Program-made: the position numbers and the translations under genes
Notes under the pieces: generated by a model
What the model saw: the letters and a program-made list of their open reading frames with translations, nothing else
The model's database searches: none
What the model was told of the DNA's origin: nothing
Source of the DNA: Flavobacteriales bacterium
GTDB lineage: Bacteria; Bacteroidota; Bacteroidia; Flavobacteriales; UBA1820
Direction of reading: 5' to 3'
DNA: 64,000 nucleotides
Assembly (NCBI GenBank): GCA_003150615.1
Contig: QALN01000009.1
Span: 124,001 to 188,000 of the forward strand
In this document: positions 28,535-37,309 of the stretch, in pieces
How positions within the stretch are numbered: position 1 is the first letter of the stretch
Layout of the letters: each line of letters begins with the position of its first letter

Positions 28535-29599
28535 TTATTTTATAATTTCCCCGGCTTTTTCCAAAACGTCCTTGACCGTTCCGCGTGCGATTATAATTCC
28601 TTTAGGGTCTATCAGTACGCATTGCGGGTAGTAATTTATGTTGTAGGCGTCGGTTATCTCGACCTGGTCTTCGTCGAATACCTGTGAAGTGGTGTTTATC
28701 TGGGGCCAGGTGAGGCAGTCTTTTTTTATCGCTTCCATCCAGGCTTGTTCCGACTGTTCGCGGGCTGCCAGCGATATCATTTCGAATCCTTTGCCGTTGT
28801 GCTCCTTGTAGAATTGTGCCAAAACTGGGTTTGCAGCTCGGCTTGCACCGCACCATGAACCCCAGAATACCAGTATTACGTATTTCCCCCGGTAATCGGA
28901 CAGGGTTATGTCGTGTTTGTCTTTGTCAGCCAGGGTAAAGTCCGGAGCCTTTGCTCCCACGGACGATATGCGTATGAAATTGAGTATCCTGAATACTTCC
29001 TGTCCGTACGGGCTGAGTTTTATGCGGGAGTCGAGGTTTTCATACGCGTCCGTTCCTTCCCTGACGTTCATCTTACCGTCCTGTACCATGTGTTTGAGTA
29101 CATAGGCTGAATATGCGTACTTGTACGGATTGGCGCGGAAAAAGTCTTCGCGGGCGCGTTCTATATCTTCAAACGGGGCTTTGTTTTCGGTGAGATACTT
29201 TATTTTAGAAAATGCTTTTACGTTGTATATCCCGCCGGTTATGACTGTTTTGCCACCTGAAACTTTCATGTTGTAAACATTTCCGTCGCCTTCCAGGAAT
29301 ATGCTGAACAACCTGCCCCGGAACGCATTTTTGCCCATTGCCAGTTTGTCCTGTGCGGGAAGAGCTACTATGAGGGCTTCCGTGTCCGCAAGGCGCGTTT
29401 TGAGCGTAAAACGCCCTTTGTCGTCCACATTCGTGCTGTCGACAGCTTGAGGCAGCCCTTTTTTGTCGAATACGGCCGCATATATTTTGTCTTTCGACGT
29501 CAGGCCTTCTATCTGTCCGCTTATTATATTTTCCGATCGCAATTCAGGGCATAAGGCCGCAAAAGCCGCCGCCACAACGGTTATGACAAAATTTTTCAT
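28535..29599 (-). CDS. TlpA-like thioredoxin-fold protein with CGAS active site
   Basis: A 354-residue exported protein: a signal peptide (FVITVVAAAFAALCPELRS), a DUF4369-like beta domain (about 25-130), a helical segment, then a C-terminal thioredoxin fold (about 215-350, APDFTLADKDKHDITLSDYR, then GKYVILVFWGSWCGASRAA). The active site is WCGAS, so the second cysteine of CxxC is replaced by serine. It cannot do normal dithiol exchange; a monothiol, binding or peroxidase-like role is possible. It sits 13 bases after its CxxC paralogue, with which it is probably co-transcribed. Confidence 0.85.
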   Translation of the reverse strand: MKNFVITVVAAAFAALCPELRSENIISGQIEGLTSKDKIYAAVFDKKGLPQAVDSTNVDDKGRFTLKTRLADTEALIVALPAQDKLAMGKNAFRGRLFSIFLEGDGNVYNMKVSGGKTVITGGIYNVKAFSKIKYLTENKAPFEDIERAREDFFRANPYKYAYSAYVLKHMVQDGKMNVREGTDAYENLDSRIKLSPYGQEVFRILNFIRISSVGAKAPDFTLADKDKHDITLSDYRGKYVILVFWGSWCGASRAANPVLAQFYKEHNGKGFEMISLAAREQSEQAWMEAIKKDCLTWPQINTTSQVFDEDQVEITDAYNINYYPQCVLIDPKGIIIARGTVKDVLEKAGEIIK

Positions 29600-29612
29600 G
29601 ATTATGTCGGTT

Positions 29613-30785
29613 TTATTTGGGAGCTGTTATGACTTCTTCCACTTTTTTCAACAGGCTCATCGGATGTCCTTTGGCTATTATCACTCCGTGCGGGTCTATG
29701 AAAAAGCACGACGGTACGCCCATAACTCCGTATGTCTGTTGTATTTTGCCATTGGCCGGGCTGTGGGCATCATTAAGCTGCCGCCATGTCATCTTGTCGT
29801 CGGATACTATTTTGCGCCAGTAGTCATCGCTTCTTTCGTTGGTGGCTATGCTTATCATTTCAAAATTACGGCCTTTTACTTTTGAATACAGTTCGACAAG
29901 ATGTGGAGTGGACTGCCGGCACGGCCCGCACCATGTCCCCCAGAAATCCAGCAGTACGTATTTGCCGCGGAAGTCCGAGAGGCGCAGCATGTTGCCATCG
30001 ATATCTTCCAGTGAAAAGTCCGGGGCTTCCGCCCCTATCGCGGTGGCTTTTTGCGTGGCTATGAAGTCGGCCAACACCTGTCCGGCGGGACATTTCTGTA
30101 CGCGTGGCGACAGGGCATTGAAAGCTTCTTCGTATTTGTCCATGCCTTTTTTCATAAGGTCGTAATCGTAGTGCAGAATTTCGGCGCTGTAAGCCAGGTC
30201 GGGGTTGTCTGCGGATATCTTTTTTTCCAGGGCCTTTCTTTGGTCGAATATCTCACCGGATTTTCCGAGCAGTGCGCGGCCTTTGTCGCTCCATGCTTTC
30301 ACGCTGTCCTTATCGGCTCCTTCCGTGCGTGTTTTGCCCAGAAGCGCTATTCCTTGTTTCTGCATTTCCAACGCTTTTTCGGTCAGGGCGTTTATTTCTT
30401 GCATTTGCGGTAATGAGTAAAGCCCTCCCGAAATTTTAAGATATCTCCAATCCGATGTTTTTCCGTTCAGTTTAATTTTATCGTATCCTTCGAGAAATAG
30501 TCCTGAAGTCTCAACCTGGTTGATGTCTGCTTTTTGCCCCGGTTTGAAAAATGCAATCTGCGCATAAGTGTCCGAAGCGGCCGTTTTCAATGTGAACTTA
30601 CCGGGGGTCTTTACGATAGTGCTGTCTGTGGCTATTGGCGTTTGGGTCAGGGTGCCCGTGTACAGGATTATGCGGTCGCCTTTTTCCAGTCCTTCCACAT
30701 TGCCTTCTATCGTGTTATGATGCGTCTGGGCAGCCATTATTGCCGGCAATGCGGCGAAAAACGCGAGTATTGTGATCTTTCTCAT
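29613..30785 (-). CDS. TlpA-like thiol-disulfide oxidoreductase (DUF4369 type)
   Basis: A 390-residue exported protein with signal peptide (ILAFFAALPAIMAAQ), an N-terminal DUF4369-like domain (TIEGNVEGLEKGDRIILYTG), a coiled middle, and a C-terminal thioredoxin domain with the normal active site GTWCGPCRQSTP at about residue 288. Proteins of this type act in the periplasm of Bacteroidetes as reductases in cytochrome maturation or thiol repair; the substrate is not known. First gene of a two-gene unit with the CGAS paralogue. A near-consensus -7 element (TACTTTTA) is at 30811-30818. Confidence 0.88.
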   Translation of the reverse strand: MRKITILAFFAALPAIMAAQTHHNTIEGNVEGLEKGDRIILYTGTLTQTPIATDSTIVKTPGKFTLKTAASDTYAQIAFFKPGQKADINQVETSGLFLEGYDKIKLNGKTSDWRYLKISGGLYSLPQMQEINALTEKALEMQKQGIALLGKTRTEGADKDSVKAWSDKGRALLGKSGEIFDQRKALEKKISADNPDLAYSAEILHYDYDLMKKGMDKYEEAFNALSPRVQKCPAGQVLADFIATQKATAIGAEAPDFSLEDIDGNMLRLSDFRGKYVLLDFWGTWCGPCRQSTPHLVELYSKVKGRNFEMISIATNERSDDYWRKIVSDDKMTWRQLNDAHSPANGKIQQTYGVMGVPSCFFIDPHGVIIAKGHPMSLLKKVEEVITAPK

Positions 30786-30971
30786 GTTCGTTTTTTTATT
30801 GATTTATTTGTAAAAGTAATAAAACACTCCGGAAGAATATCGTTGTTATGGCTATAATATGCCCGGAAAGTTACGTTTTTTAATATGTATATGTAACGTT
30901 TGTCTTTTTAATAGTTACGATATCCGGCGGGATGTCAATAAAAATTTTACACATGAAGCAAGAAAAATATA

Positions 30972-32324
30972 CTACCAATCTCTGTAGTTGTTACATGACG
31001 AGTTTGTTACATCATTGTTCAGGATGCAGGTCTGATTGTCTTCGCGGTAGTGTTTGCAGTCGAAGCATAGCGGATTGATCGCAACTTCTTCCTGCGATTG
31101 ACCGTTCGCAGGTATTGGTCTGGCGACAGCTAAAGCCAGGAAAACGGCGAATACGATAAATATAAGTATCGACCCCATGACCAGGCTTACCACGGTCCCT
31201 ATTATCGACATGTAATAGATGCAGAAAAGGATTTTTTTCGCTTGAAGTCTTTTTCTTAGGTTTCTGGCAAAGAAAATACCTGCTGGCAATTGTCCTAAGA
31301 TTTGACATATCGGCGTATCCGGCCCGAACCGGTAAGCTGCCGTGCCGATGCCTTCCATGCTCCGGTAAATGTAAGACAGGAACAGGCCTGCCGCTATACC
31401 TGCCGCTATCCATAGGTATTTTCTTTTATCCCTGACGGCAGGTTTTATCGTGTCGTCCATCAAATTTAGCCCGGCAGAGGCCTGAACCCAGGTGAAAACG
31501 ATCATGATGACGACGTAAAGCAATGTACGCAGTATATGGTCGAACGACAGGAACCAATAAACTCTGTTCATACCTGCCGAATAGAAATACCAGATCTCCA
31601 GCAGACTCAATATGAGCAACGTATTGGCATACATGCCGAGCATTTTTCCTTTCAGCGGACCTCGGTTGCGGCGGTACAGGGTCAGCAGGAGCAATATGGT
31701 GCAAACAGCGATGATAATGAAAATGAACTTTGGACCGGTTTGCCAGCCGTTTACATAGCCTGACAGACGGCCTGTCGTGTTTTGTATTTCGGTATGTTGT
31801 TCAGGTTTCTGCCCGAACATTGCCACCTTGTCTTCATGTGATATTTCGTTCAGGTACATCGTTTTCATATATCCTGTTTCGCCGCCTCCAATCGGTATAG
31901 ACATCCAATCGTCGTTGACCGCAACAGCATCGTATAATATCTGATGTTTTTTGAATTGCAGCGGAACTCTTCCCGAACCGTCATCCGGTTTCCTAAGGAC
32001 GGCTGTCGCACTGGTAATCCGGTAAAGAGGCGTTGCGATTTTTTCTTCCGGGGATAAGGTCCCGAAGCCGTTCGTAGCTGGCAGAAGGTTCTCTTTTTTT
32101 ACATACCCTTTTTTCCCGTCCGGCAAGATAACTTCCGCCCACAGGTCGCTATAAAGCGTTATGGAAATGGTGTCTCCGTAAAAATATTCCATTGATGGTA
32201 TTTCATTCTCGAAATTAGGGGAAGTGAATACTTTTACATTGTCCCGTCTGACTGAAAATGGTGTGTCGGCTATAAGTGAATTGGATATGGTGATCAGAAA
32301 AACTATGAACAGATATTTTTTCAT
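30972..32324 (-). CDS. SH3-domain membrane protein with Cys-rich tail, unknown function
   Basis: A 450-residue protein not assigned to a named family. A signal peptide (KKYLFIVFLITISNSLIA) leads into two bacterial SH3-like repeats (about 22-85 with GDTISITLYSDLWAEV and GKKGYVKKENL, and 100-165 with DDWMSIPIGGGETGYMKT). From about residue 198 there are six or seven transmembrane helices. The tail carries CFDCKHYREDNQTC and SSCNNYRDW, a Cys pattern that could bind a metal. The SH3 part would lie in the periplasm and the Cys tail probably in the cytoplasm if the helix number is odd. Its neighbours give no hint of function. Confidence 0.7.
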   Translation of the reverse strand: MKKYLFIVFLITISNSLIADTPFSVRRDNVKVFTSPNFENEIPSMEYFYGDTISITLYSDLWAEVILPDGKKGYVKKENLLPATNGFGTLSPEEKIATPLYRITSATAVLRKPDDGSGRVPLQFKKHQILYDAVAVNDDWMSIPIGGGETGYMKTMYLNEISHEDKVAMFGQKPEQHTEIQNTTGRLSGYVNGWQTGPKFIFIIIAVCTILLLLTLYRRNRGPLKGKMLGMYANTLLILSLLEIWYFYSAGMNRVYWFLSFDHILRTLLYVVIMIVFTWVQASAGLNLMDDTIKPAVRDKRKYLWIAAGIAAGLFLSYIYRSMEGIGTAAYRFGPDTPICQILGQLPAGIFFARNLRKRLQAKKILFCIYYMSIIGTVVSLVMGSILIFIVFAVFLALAVARPIPANGQSQEEVAINPLCFDCKHYREDNQTCILNNDVTNSSCNNYRDW

Positions 32325-32365
32325 TATAAGTATTGTCTTAAGGATCGTATATAATGTAGTAGTTA

Positions 32366-32373
32366 CAAATATA
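32366..32373 (-). promoter_or_regulatory. Probable -7 element for the SH3 membrane protein
   Basis: TATATTTG on the minus strand, 41 bases before the gene start; no convincing -33 was found. Confidence 0.45.
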
Positions 32374-32511
32374 GCAAAATTGTCAAGCAGTCTAAGAATA
32401 TCCCGTTTTCATGTATTACCCCATTCTTATATTTACTGTACTGCCGGTATTGTGGTAGTGGTATGTGATAAGCAGATTAAAACGGGGGCTTAAAAACTTT
32501 TTTCAGCTAAA

Positions 32512-32549
32512 TTAAAAACCGCCTTACAAATGTTTGTAAGGCGGTTTAT
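32512..32549 (-). terminator. Intrinsic terminator after tRNA-Phe
   Basis: A 15-bp perfect stem AAACCGCCTTACAAA/TTTGTAAGGCGGTTT with a 2-base loop. The T-run on the minus strand follows the tRNA. Confidence 0.88.
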
Positions 32550-32551
32550 CG

Positions 32552-32624
32552 TGGTACCCCCAGGAATCGAACCAGGGACACAAGGATTTTCAGTCCTTTG
32601 CTCTACCAACTGAGCTAGGGTACC
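32552..32624 (-). tRNA. tRNA-Phe (anticodon GAA)
   Basis: A 73-base tRNA. Acceptor GGTACCC/GGGTACC, D-arm GCTCAGTTGGTAGAGC, anticodon loop CTGAAAA with GAA at 32589-32591, T-loop TTCGATT and discriminator A. The T-stem arms are both CCTGG, which leaves a U-U mismatch at the 51-63 pair. CCA is not encoded. Confidence 0.93.
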
Positions 32625-32638
32625 CCATAAGAGTGGTG

Positions 32639-32671
32639 CAAATATAAAATTAAATTTTCATAAACTCCAAA
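32639..32671 (-). promoter_or_regulatory. tRNA-Phe promoter
   Basis: On the minus strand TTTG (32668-32671) and TATATTTG (32639-32646) are 21 bases apart, an excellent match to the Bacteroidetes promoter. Transcription would start a few bases before the tRNA. Confidence 0.75.
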
Positions 32672-32746
32672 TTTTACTGCAAAAAACGGGATTCTTTATG
32701 ACCAAGCGATATTTTCCAACATATTCCGGCGCGGCAGTGGATGCTT

Positions 32747-34156
32747 TTACCTGTTGTCGGTGTCAGAATATCCTAGTATTTTCATGAATTCGTCGGCCGA
32801 TTGTTCACGGCGGAATATGCGGTCCGTGAAATTTCCGTTTTTGTCCTTATCGACAATAATATGTTGAGGCTGCGGTATCAGGCAATGCTGAAGTCCGCCT
32901 ACCCCGCCAAGGGCGTCCTGGTATGCTCCGTTGTTGAAAAATCCGATGTAAAGCGGTTTTTTCTCGCTGAATTTGGGCATGTATATGGCGTTGACGTGCT
33001 GTTCGGAATTATAATAATCGTCCGAGTCGCACGTAAGCCCGCCCATTAGCACGCGTTCGTACGGGTCTTTCCAACGGTTGACGGGCAACAGCACGAAACG
33101 CTGGTTTATTGCCCATGAATCAGGCATGGTGGTCATGAACGAGGAATTTATCATGTCCCAGCGCTCACGGTCGTTCTGCTCTTTCTGGTGCATGACCTGA
33201 TAGATGGTAGCTCCGCTTTCTCCTACGGTAAAAGTGCCGAACTCGGTGAAAATGTTGGGAACAGGTATCTCCCTGTCGTCGCACATCAGTTTTATCTGGC
33301 TTATGATTTCGTCGGCCATGTATTGATAGTCGTATTCGAAACCTAAGGAGTTTTTTATAGGAAATCCGCCGCCTATGTTGAGAGAATCCAGTTCGGGGCA
33401 GTCTTTTTTCAGGTCGGCATATACCTTGAGACATTTGGACAACTCGTTCCAGTAGTATGAACTGTCCTTTATGCCGGTATTTATGAAAAAATGCAGCATT
33501 TTGAGCCTTACCTTGGGGTGGTTTTTTATCACCTTGCGGTAAAGAGGCGCTATGTCGCGGTATTTTATCCCCAGACGCGAAGTATAGAACGTAAATTTAG
33601 GCTCTTCTTCGGATGCTATGCGTATGCCTATCTCGAACGGGTCGTTTATCACCTCGGACAGGTAATCTATCTCGTCCTCGTTGTCTATGATAGGTATCGT
33701 GTTCTCGTGTCCGGTATTTATAAGCCGAGCTATATTATCTATGTATTGTCCGCGTTTGAAACCGTTGCACAATATGTAGCTGTCTTTGGCCAGGTATCCG
33801 CCGGCTATGAGTTTTTCTACTATCGGGATATCGAAAGCCGAGGACGTTTCTATGTGTATGTCGTTCTTGAGAGCTTCGTGCAGCACGAAACTGTAATGCG
33901 AACTCTTGGTGCAGTAGCAATAGTTATACGAAGCCCGGTAGTCGTTCTTTCGCATGGCTTCGGCAAATATGTTCTTTGCGCGCTGTATGTTCTCGGATAT
34001 GCGCGGCAAGTATGTCAGTTTGAGCGGCGTGCCGTACTTTTCGATAAGCCCCATCAGGTTTATGCCGTGAAAAGTGAGGTTGTCACCGTCGAGGCCGAAT
34101 TCTTCCTGCGGGAAATAAAACGTCTGGTCGATAAGGTCTATGTAACTTGTCTTCAT
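32747..34156 (-). CDS. Fold-type-III PLP decarboxylase (arginine/ornithine/diaminopimelate type)
   Basis: A 469-residue alanine-racemase-like barrel decarboxylase. The PLP lysine region is YCTKSSHYSFVLHEAL, the glycine-rich phosphate loop LNIGGGFPIKN, and the C-terminal active-site stretch VLMGGLTCDSDDYY. The likely role is amino acid decarboxylation towards polyamines; it is shorter than the ~630-residue biosynthetic SpeA and does not carry a clear LysA signature, so the substrate is open. ATG at 34156 is preferred; a GTG at 34168 adds four residues. The leader upstream contains a possible attenuator. Confidence 0.75.
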   Translation of the reverse strand: MKTSYIDLIDQTFYFPQEEFGLDGDNLTFHGINLMGLIEKYGTPLKLTYLPRISENIQRAKNIFAEAMRKNDYRASYNYCYCTKSSHYSFVLHEALKNDIHIETSSAFDIPIVEKLIAGGYLAKDSYILCNGFKRGQYIDNIARLINTGHENTIPIIDNEDEIDYLSEVINDPFEIGIRIASEEEPKFTFYTSRLGIKYRDIAPLYRKVIKNHPKVRLKMLHFFINTGIKDSSYYWNELSKCLKVYADLKKDCPELDSLNIGGGFPIKNSLGFEYDYQYMADEIISQIKLMCDDREIPVPNIFTEFGTFTVGESGATIYQVMHQKEQNDRERWDMINSSFMTTMPDSWAINQRFVLLPVNRWKDPYERVLMGGLTCDSDDYYNSEQHVNAIYMPKFSEKKPLYIGFFNNGAYQDALGGVGGLQHCLIPQPQHIIVDKDKNGNFTDRIFRREQSADEFMKILGYSDTDNR

Positions 34157-34293
34157 CCTAATACGCACCGGGCCTGATGCCCTGTTTTTAAGATAACTGT
34201 AAAAAACGGTGTGAAAATATCGTGGCGGTACAATACGGTAAAACTATTCCGCAAGTGTCCGTATTCTTTGGGACATCAGATACGTATGGGAAT

Positions 34294-34314
34294 AAAAAAC
34301 ACGCTGCGGCGTGC
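34294..34314 (-). terminator. Possible attenuator in the decarboxylase leader
   Basis: On the minus strand CACGC CGCA GCGTG is followed by six T, about 140 bases upstream of the decarboxylase start and downstream of a -7 element at 34421-34428. The stem is short (5-6 bp), so efficiency would be low. The rest of the gap 34157-34539 shows no gene. Confidence 0.35.
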
Positions 34315-34420
34315 AAAAACGCGTAAGAGTTTTTTCAATTCTGCTACATAAATTAAAAGATAACGTCAGAAAAATATCTTTATGCCGCTCTGTTGAGTGA
34401 GGCTTAATGATACTGCGGCG

Positions 34421-34428
34421 CAAAAATA
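34421..34428 (-). promoter_or_regulatory. Possible -7 element for the decarboxylase gene
   Basis: TATTTTTG on the minus strand fits TAnnTTTG; it would create a leader of about 260 bases. No good -33. Confidence 0.35.
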
Positions 34429-34470
34429 CTGAAAATTTTTATAAACGCCGGAGTTTTTTATGCTTTCGAG

Positions 34471-34503
34471 AAAAACGCCTTCCGGAAATTTCCGGAAGGC
34501 GTT
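34471..34503 (-). terminator. Intrinsic terminator after purE
   Basis: A perfect 15-bp palindrome AACGCCTTCCGGAAA/TTTCCGGAAGGCGTT, followed on the minus strand by T. Confidence 0.88.
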
Positions 34504-34539
34504 CGTATGTGAATGGTTTAAATAATGGGTTTAAAAAGT

Positions 34540-35022
34540 CTAACGGCGTACTTTTTCCGATGCCTTGTATACTTTTTCCTTCATTTGTTCCTTGTACTGT
34601 ATTATTCTTTCGAGCAGAACTTTGTCGCCTGTGGCGAGTATCTGGGCAGCCAGTATGCCGGCGTTTTTGGCTCCGTCCAATGCAACGGTGGCCACCGGTA
34701 CGCCGGAAGGCATCTGAAGCATCGAAAGTACGGAATCCCATCCGTCTATCGAGTTGGACGATTTGATAGGTACTCCGATTACCGGCAGCGGGCTTACCGC
34801 TGCCACTACGCCTGCAAGGTGGGCAGCGCCGCCCGCACCGGCAATGATTACCCCTACGCCGCGTTTGTATGCCTGGCGCGAATAATCGAGTACTTTCTCC
34901 GGCGTGCGGTGTGCGGACATGACGTCCATCTCTGTTTCCACTCCGAGTTCCTTGAGTACGGCTTCGGCTTGTTCCATGATTTTAAGGTCTGAGTCCGAAC
35001 CCATTATGATTCCTACTTTCAT
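34540..35022 (-). CDS. purE: N5-carboxyaminoimidazole ribonucleotide mutase
   Basis: A 160-residue class I PurE, the usual length. It converts N5-CAIR to 4-carboxy-5-aminoimidazole ribonucleotide in purine synthesis. Conserved motifs: MGSDSDLKIM, VMSAHRTPEK and the glycine-rich AGAGGAAHLAGVVAA. It lies 42 bases after lepA and ends at a strong terminator, so the two may be co-transcribed. No purK is adjacent. Confidence 0.96.
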   Translation of the reverse strand: MKVGIIMGSDSDLKIMEQAEAVLKELGVETEMDVMSAHRTPEKVLDYSRQAYKRGVGVIIAGAGGAAHLAGVVAAVSPLPVIGVPIKSSNSIDGWDSVLSMLQMPSGVPVATVALDGAKNAGILAAQILATGDKVLLERIIQYKEQMKEKVYKASEKVRR

Positions 35023-35064
35023 CTTTTTATGAGTTTTAATATTCTTTTTACTGCCGTTTTTTCT

Positions 35065-36864
35065 TTAATCGTCCGAAAGTTTTAGTACGGCCATAAATGC
35101 CGATTGCGGAACTTCGACGCGACCTATCTGGCGCATACGTTTTTTACCCTGTTTTTGTTTTTCGAGCAGTTTGCGCTTTCGCGAGATATCGCCGCCGTAA
35201 CATTTCGCCGTTACGTCCTTGCGGACGGCTTTTATCGTTTCGCGGGCTATGATTTTCGCCCCTATGGCTGCCTGCAGAGGTATGTCGAATTGCTGCCGGG
35301 GGATGAGGCCGCGCAGTTTTTCCACGATTTTCTTACCTATGTTGTAGGCGTTGGAACGGTGGATAAGGGATGAGAGCGCGTCCACAGGCTCGCCATTTAT
35401 CAGTATATCGACTTTGACAAGATCCGCCTGGCGGAAACCGATGGGCGAGTAGTCGAACGATGCGTATCCTTTGGAAATGGATTTGAGCCGGTCGTAAAAG
35501 TCGAAAACCACTTCGGCAAGCGGCATCTCGAAAATAAGTTCAACACGCGTGGGCGTAAGGTACGACTGATTCTTGAGGATACCGCGTTTCGATATGCACA
35601 GTTCTATCACCGGGCCTATGTAATCGGACTGCGTTATTATGGATGCTTTGATGTACGGTTCTTCCACGTGGTCCAGACGCGAAGGGTCGGGCAGTTCCGA
35701 CGGGTTGTGTATCGTTATCGACTTTTCGGGATCCGAGGTCTGGTACACTTGGTACGAAACGTTGGGTACGGTGGTTATGACCGTCATTCCGAATTCGCGT
35801 TCCAGACGTTCCTGTATTATCTCCAGGTGGAGCATGCCGAGGAAGCCGCAGCGGAAACCGAAACCGAGCGCGGCGGACGATTCGCCTTCGAACGTAAGTG
35901 CTGCATCATTAAGGTGCAGTTTTTCCATCGATGAGCGAAGGTCTTCGTAATCGTCCGTGTCCACAGGGTAGATACCTGCGAAGACCATCGGCTTGACTTC
36001 TTCAAAGCCTTCTATCGCTTTTTCGGCCGGGCGGGCGACGGATGTTATCGTGTCGCCGACTTTTACCTCCACGGCTTCCTTTATGCCGGAGATGATGTAG
36101 CCCACGTCGCCGGCGCTTATCTGTTTTTTTGGTTTTTTGTCCAGTTTGAGCGTGCCTACTTCGTCGGCGAGGTAGGTTTTCCCGGTGGCCATGAATTTTA
36201 CTTTTTCACCTTGTGAAATGGTTCCGTTGACGACTTTGAAATATGCTTCCACCCCGCGGAACGGATTGTACACCGAGTCGAACACAAGGGCTTCGAGGGG
36301 GGCTGAAGGGTCGCCTACGGGAGGGGCGATGCGCTCCACTATGGCGTCGAGTATTTCCTCCACGCCCTGCCCCGTCTTGCCCGATGCGCGGATTATGTCT
36401 TCCGGCAGGCAGTCTATCAGGTTGACGATGTCGTCCGATACTTCCTCGGGATTGGCCGAAGGGAGGTCTATCTTGTTCAGTACCGGTATTATGGTAAGCC
36501 CGTTTTCAAGTGCCAGATAGAGGTTTGATATCGTCTGGGCCTGTATGCTCTGTGCCGCGTCCACTACGAGCAACGCACCTTCGCATGCGGCAATGCTTCG
36601 CGATACTTCGTACGAGAAGTCCACGTGTCCCGGGGTGTCTATCAGGTTGAGTATGTAGTTTTCCCCTTTGTACGTGTACTCCATCTGTATCGCGTGGCTC
36701 TTGATGGTTATGCCGCGTTCGCGTTCCAGGTCCATGTTGTCCAGCAGTTGGTCCTGGCGTTCGCGTTCGGATATTGTGCGGGTGTGTTCAAGCAGACGGT
36801 CCGCCAGGGTGCTTTTGCCGTGGTCGATATGGGCGATGATACAGAAATTGCGTATGTTCTTCAT
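35065..36864 (-). CDS. lepA: Elongation factor 4 (LepA), ribosomal back-translocase GTPase
   Basis: A 599-residue translational GTPase. G motifs: [15 protein letters not shown] (G1), [11 protein letters not shown] (G2), [12 protein letters not shown] (G3), NKIDLPSA (G4). The C-terminal LepA-specific domain ends with [16 protein letters not shown]. It acts on the ribosome during initiation or elongation stress. The start at 36864 gives the family's normal length and N-terminus ([17 protein letters not shown]); a further 20 codons upstream are open but do not look coding. Confidence 0.96.
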   Translation of the reverse strand: MKNIRNFCIIAHIDHGKSTLADRLLEHTRTISERERQDQLLDNMDLERERGITIKSHAIQMEYTYKGENYILNLIDTPGHVDFSYEVSRSIAACEGALLVVDAAQSIQAQTISNLYLALENGLTIIPVLNKIDLPSANPEEVSDDIVNLIDCLPEDIIRASGKTGQGVEEILDAIVERIAPPVGDPSAPLEALVFDSVYNPFRGVEAYFKVVNGTISQGEKVKFMATGKTYLADEVGTLKLDKKPKKQISAGDVGYIISGIKEAVEVKVGDTITSVARPAEKAIEGFEEVKPMVFAGIYPVDTDDYEDLRSSMEKLHLNDAALTFEGESSAALGFGFRCGFLGMLHLEIIQERLEREFGMTVITTVPNVSYQVYQTSDPEKSITIHNPSELPDPSRLDHVEEPYIKASIITQSDYIGPVIELCISKRGILKNQSYLTPTRVELIFEMPLAEVVFDFYDRLKSISKGYASFDYSPIGFRQADLVKVDILINGEPVDALSSLIHRSNAYNIGKKIVEKLRGLIPRQQFDIPLQAAIGAKIIARETIKAVRKDVTAKCYGGDISRKRKLLEKQKQGKKRMRQIGRVEVPQSAFMAVLKLSDD

Positions 36865-36921
36865 ATAAATATGTTCCGGGATTTCGATGGCTTTGCGCGC
36901 GCGCAGGGCCGCCCCGGACTG

Positions 36922-36929
36922 CAAAGATA
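36922..36929 (-). promoter_or_regulatory. lepA promoter -7 element
   Basis: TATCTTTG on the minus strand, about 58 bases upstream of the lepA start. It sits right at the edge of the repeat block at 36942. Confidence 0.5.
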
Positions 36930-36941
36930 ATTATTTTAGAT

Positions 36942-37112
36942 GCAACACTCTGCCGCGGGCATAGCCCGTTCGATATTTAACATAAACTGTTTATTTCTGT
37001 TCCGCCGCGGGCATAGCCCGTTCGATGGTTGTTTCGTTCCGCCGGGAGCACACGGCCCGCAGGCATAGCCTGTTCGATATTTAACACAAACTGTTTGTTT
37101 CTGTTCTGCCAG
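36942..37112 (+). repeat. Block of dispersed palindromic repeats
   Basis: Two long copies (36957-37009 and 37061-37112) share the pattern GGCATAGCC, GTTCGATATTTAACAYAAAC, TGTTTRTTTCTGTTCYGCC. A shorter middle copy at 37003-37046 has GGGCATAGCCCGTTCGATGG followed by TTCGTTCCGCCGGG. Each unit holds the small palindrome GGGCATAGCCC. Flanking GCAACACTCTGCC matches the copy at 19608-19687. The rest of the gap to dedA (37113-37309) contains nothing else clear apart from a weak TATTTTCG at 37266. Confidence 0.8.
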
Positions 37113-37309
37113 GCTATTGCAGCGGCGCAAATGAAACAAATTGTCCGCAGAGCATGTTTCGCAAGTGGGGGCGTAAATTCAGGTTGATGATAGGTGTTGG
37201 GGCCCGGACGGATACAAATAACTATTTCTTAATAAAAAACGTCGCGCAAATCGGCCGATAATCGCTATTTTCGCCTTTTAAAAATGTAAATACAAAAGAA
37301 CAACGGCCA

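Noticed and set aside
36942-37112. Repeat block considered as a CRISPR array
   Set aside because: Only two to three copies of unequal length, diverged, with no constant spacers and no cas genes nearby.
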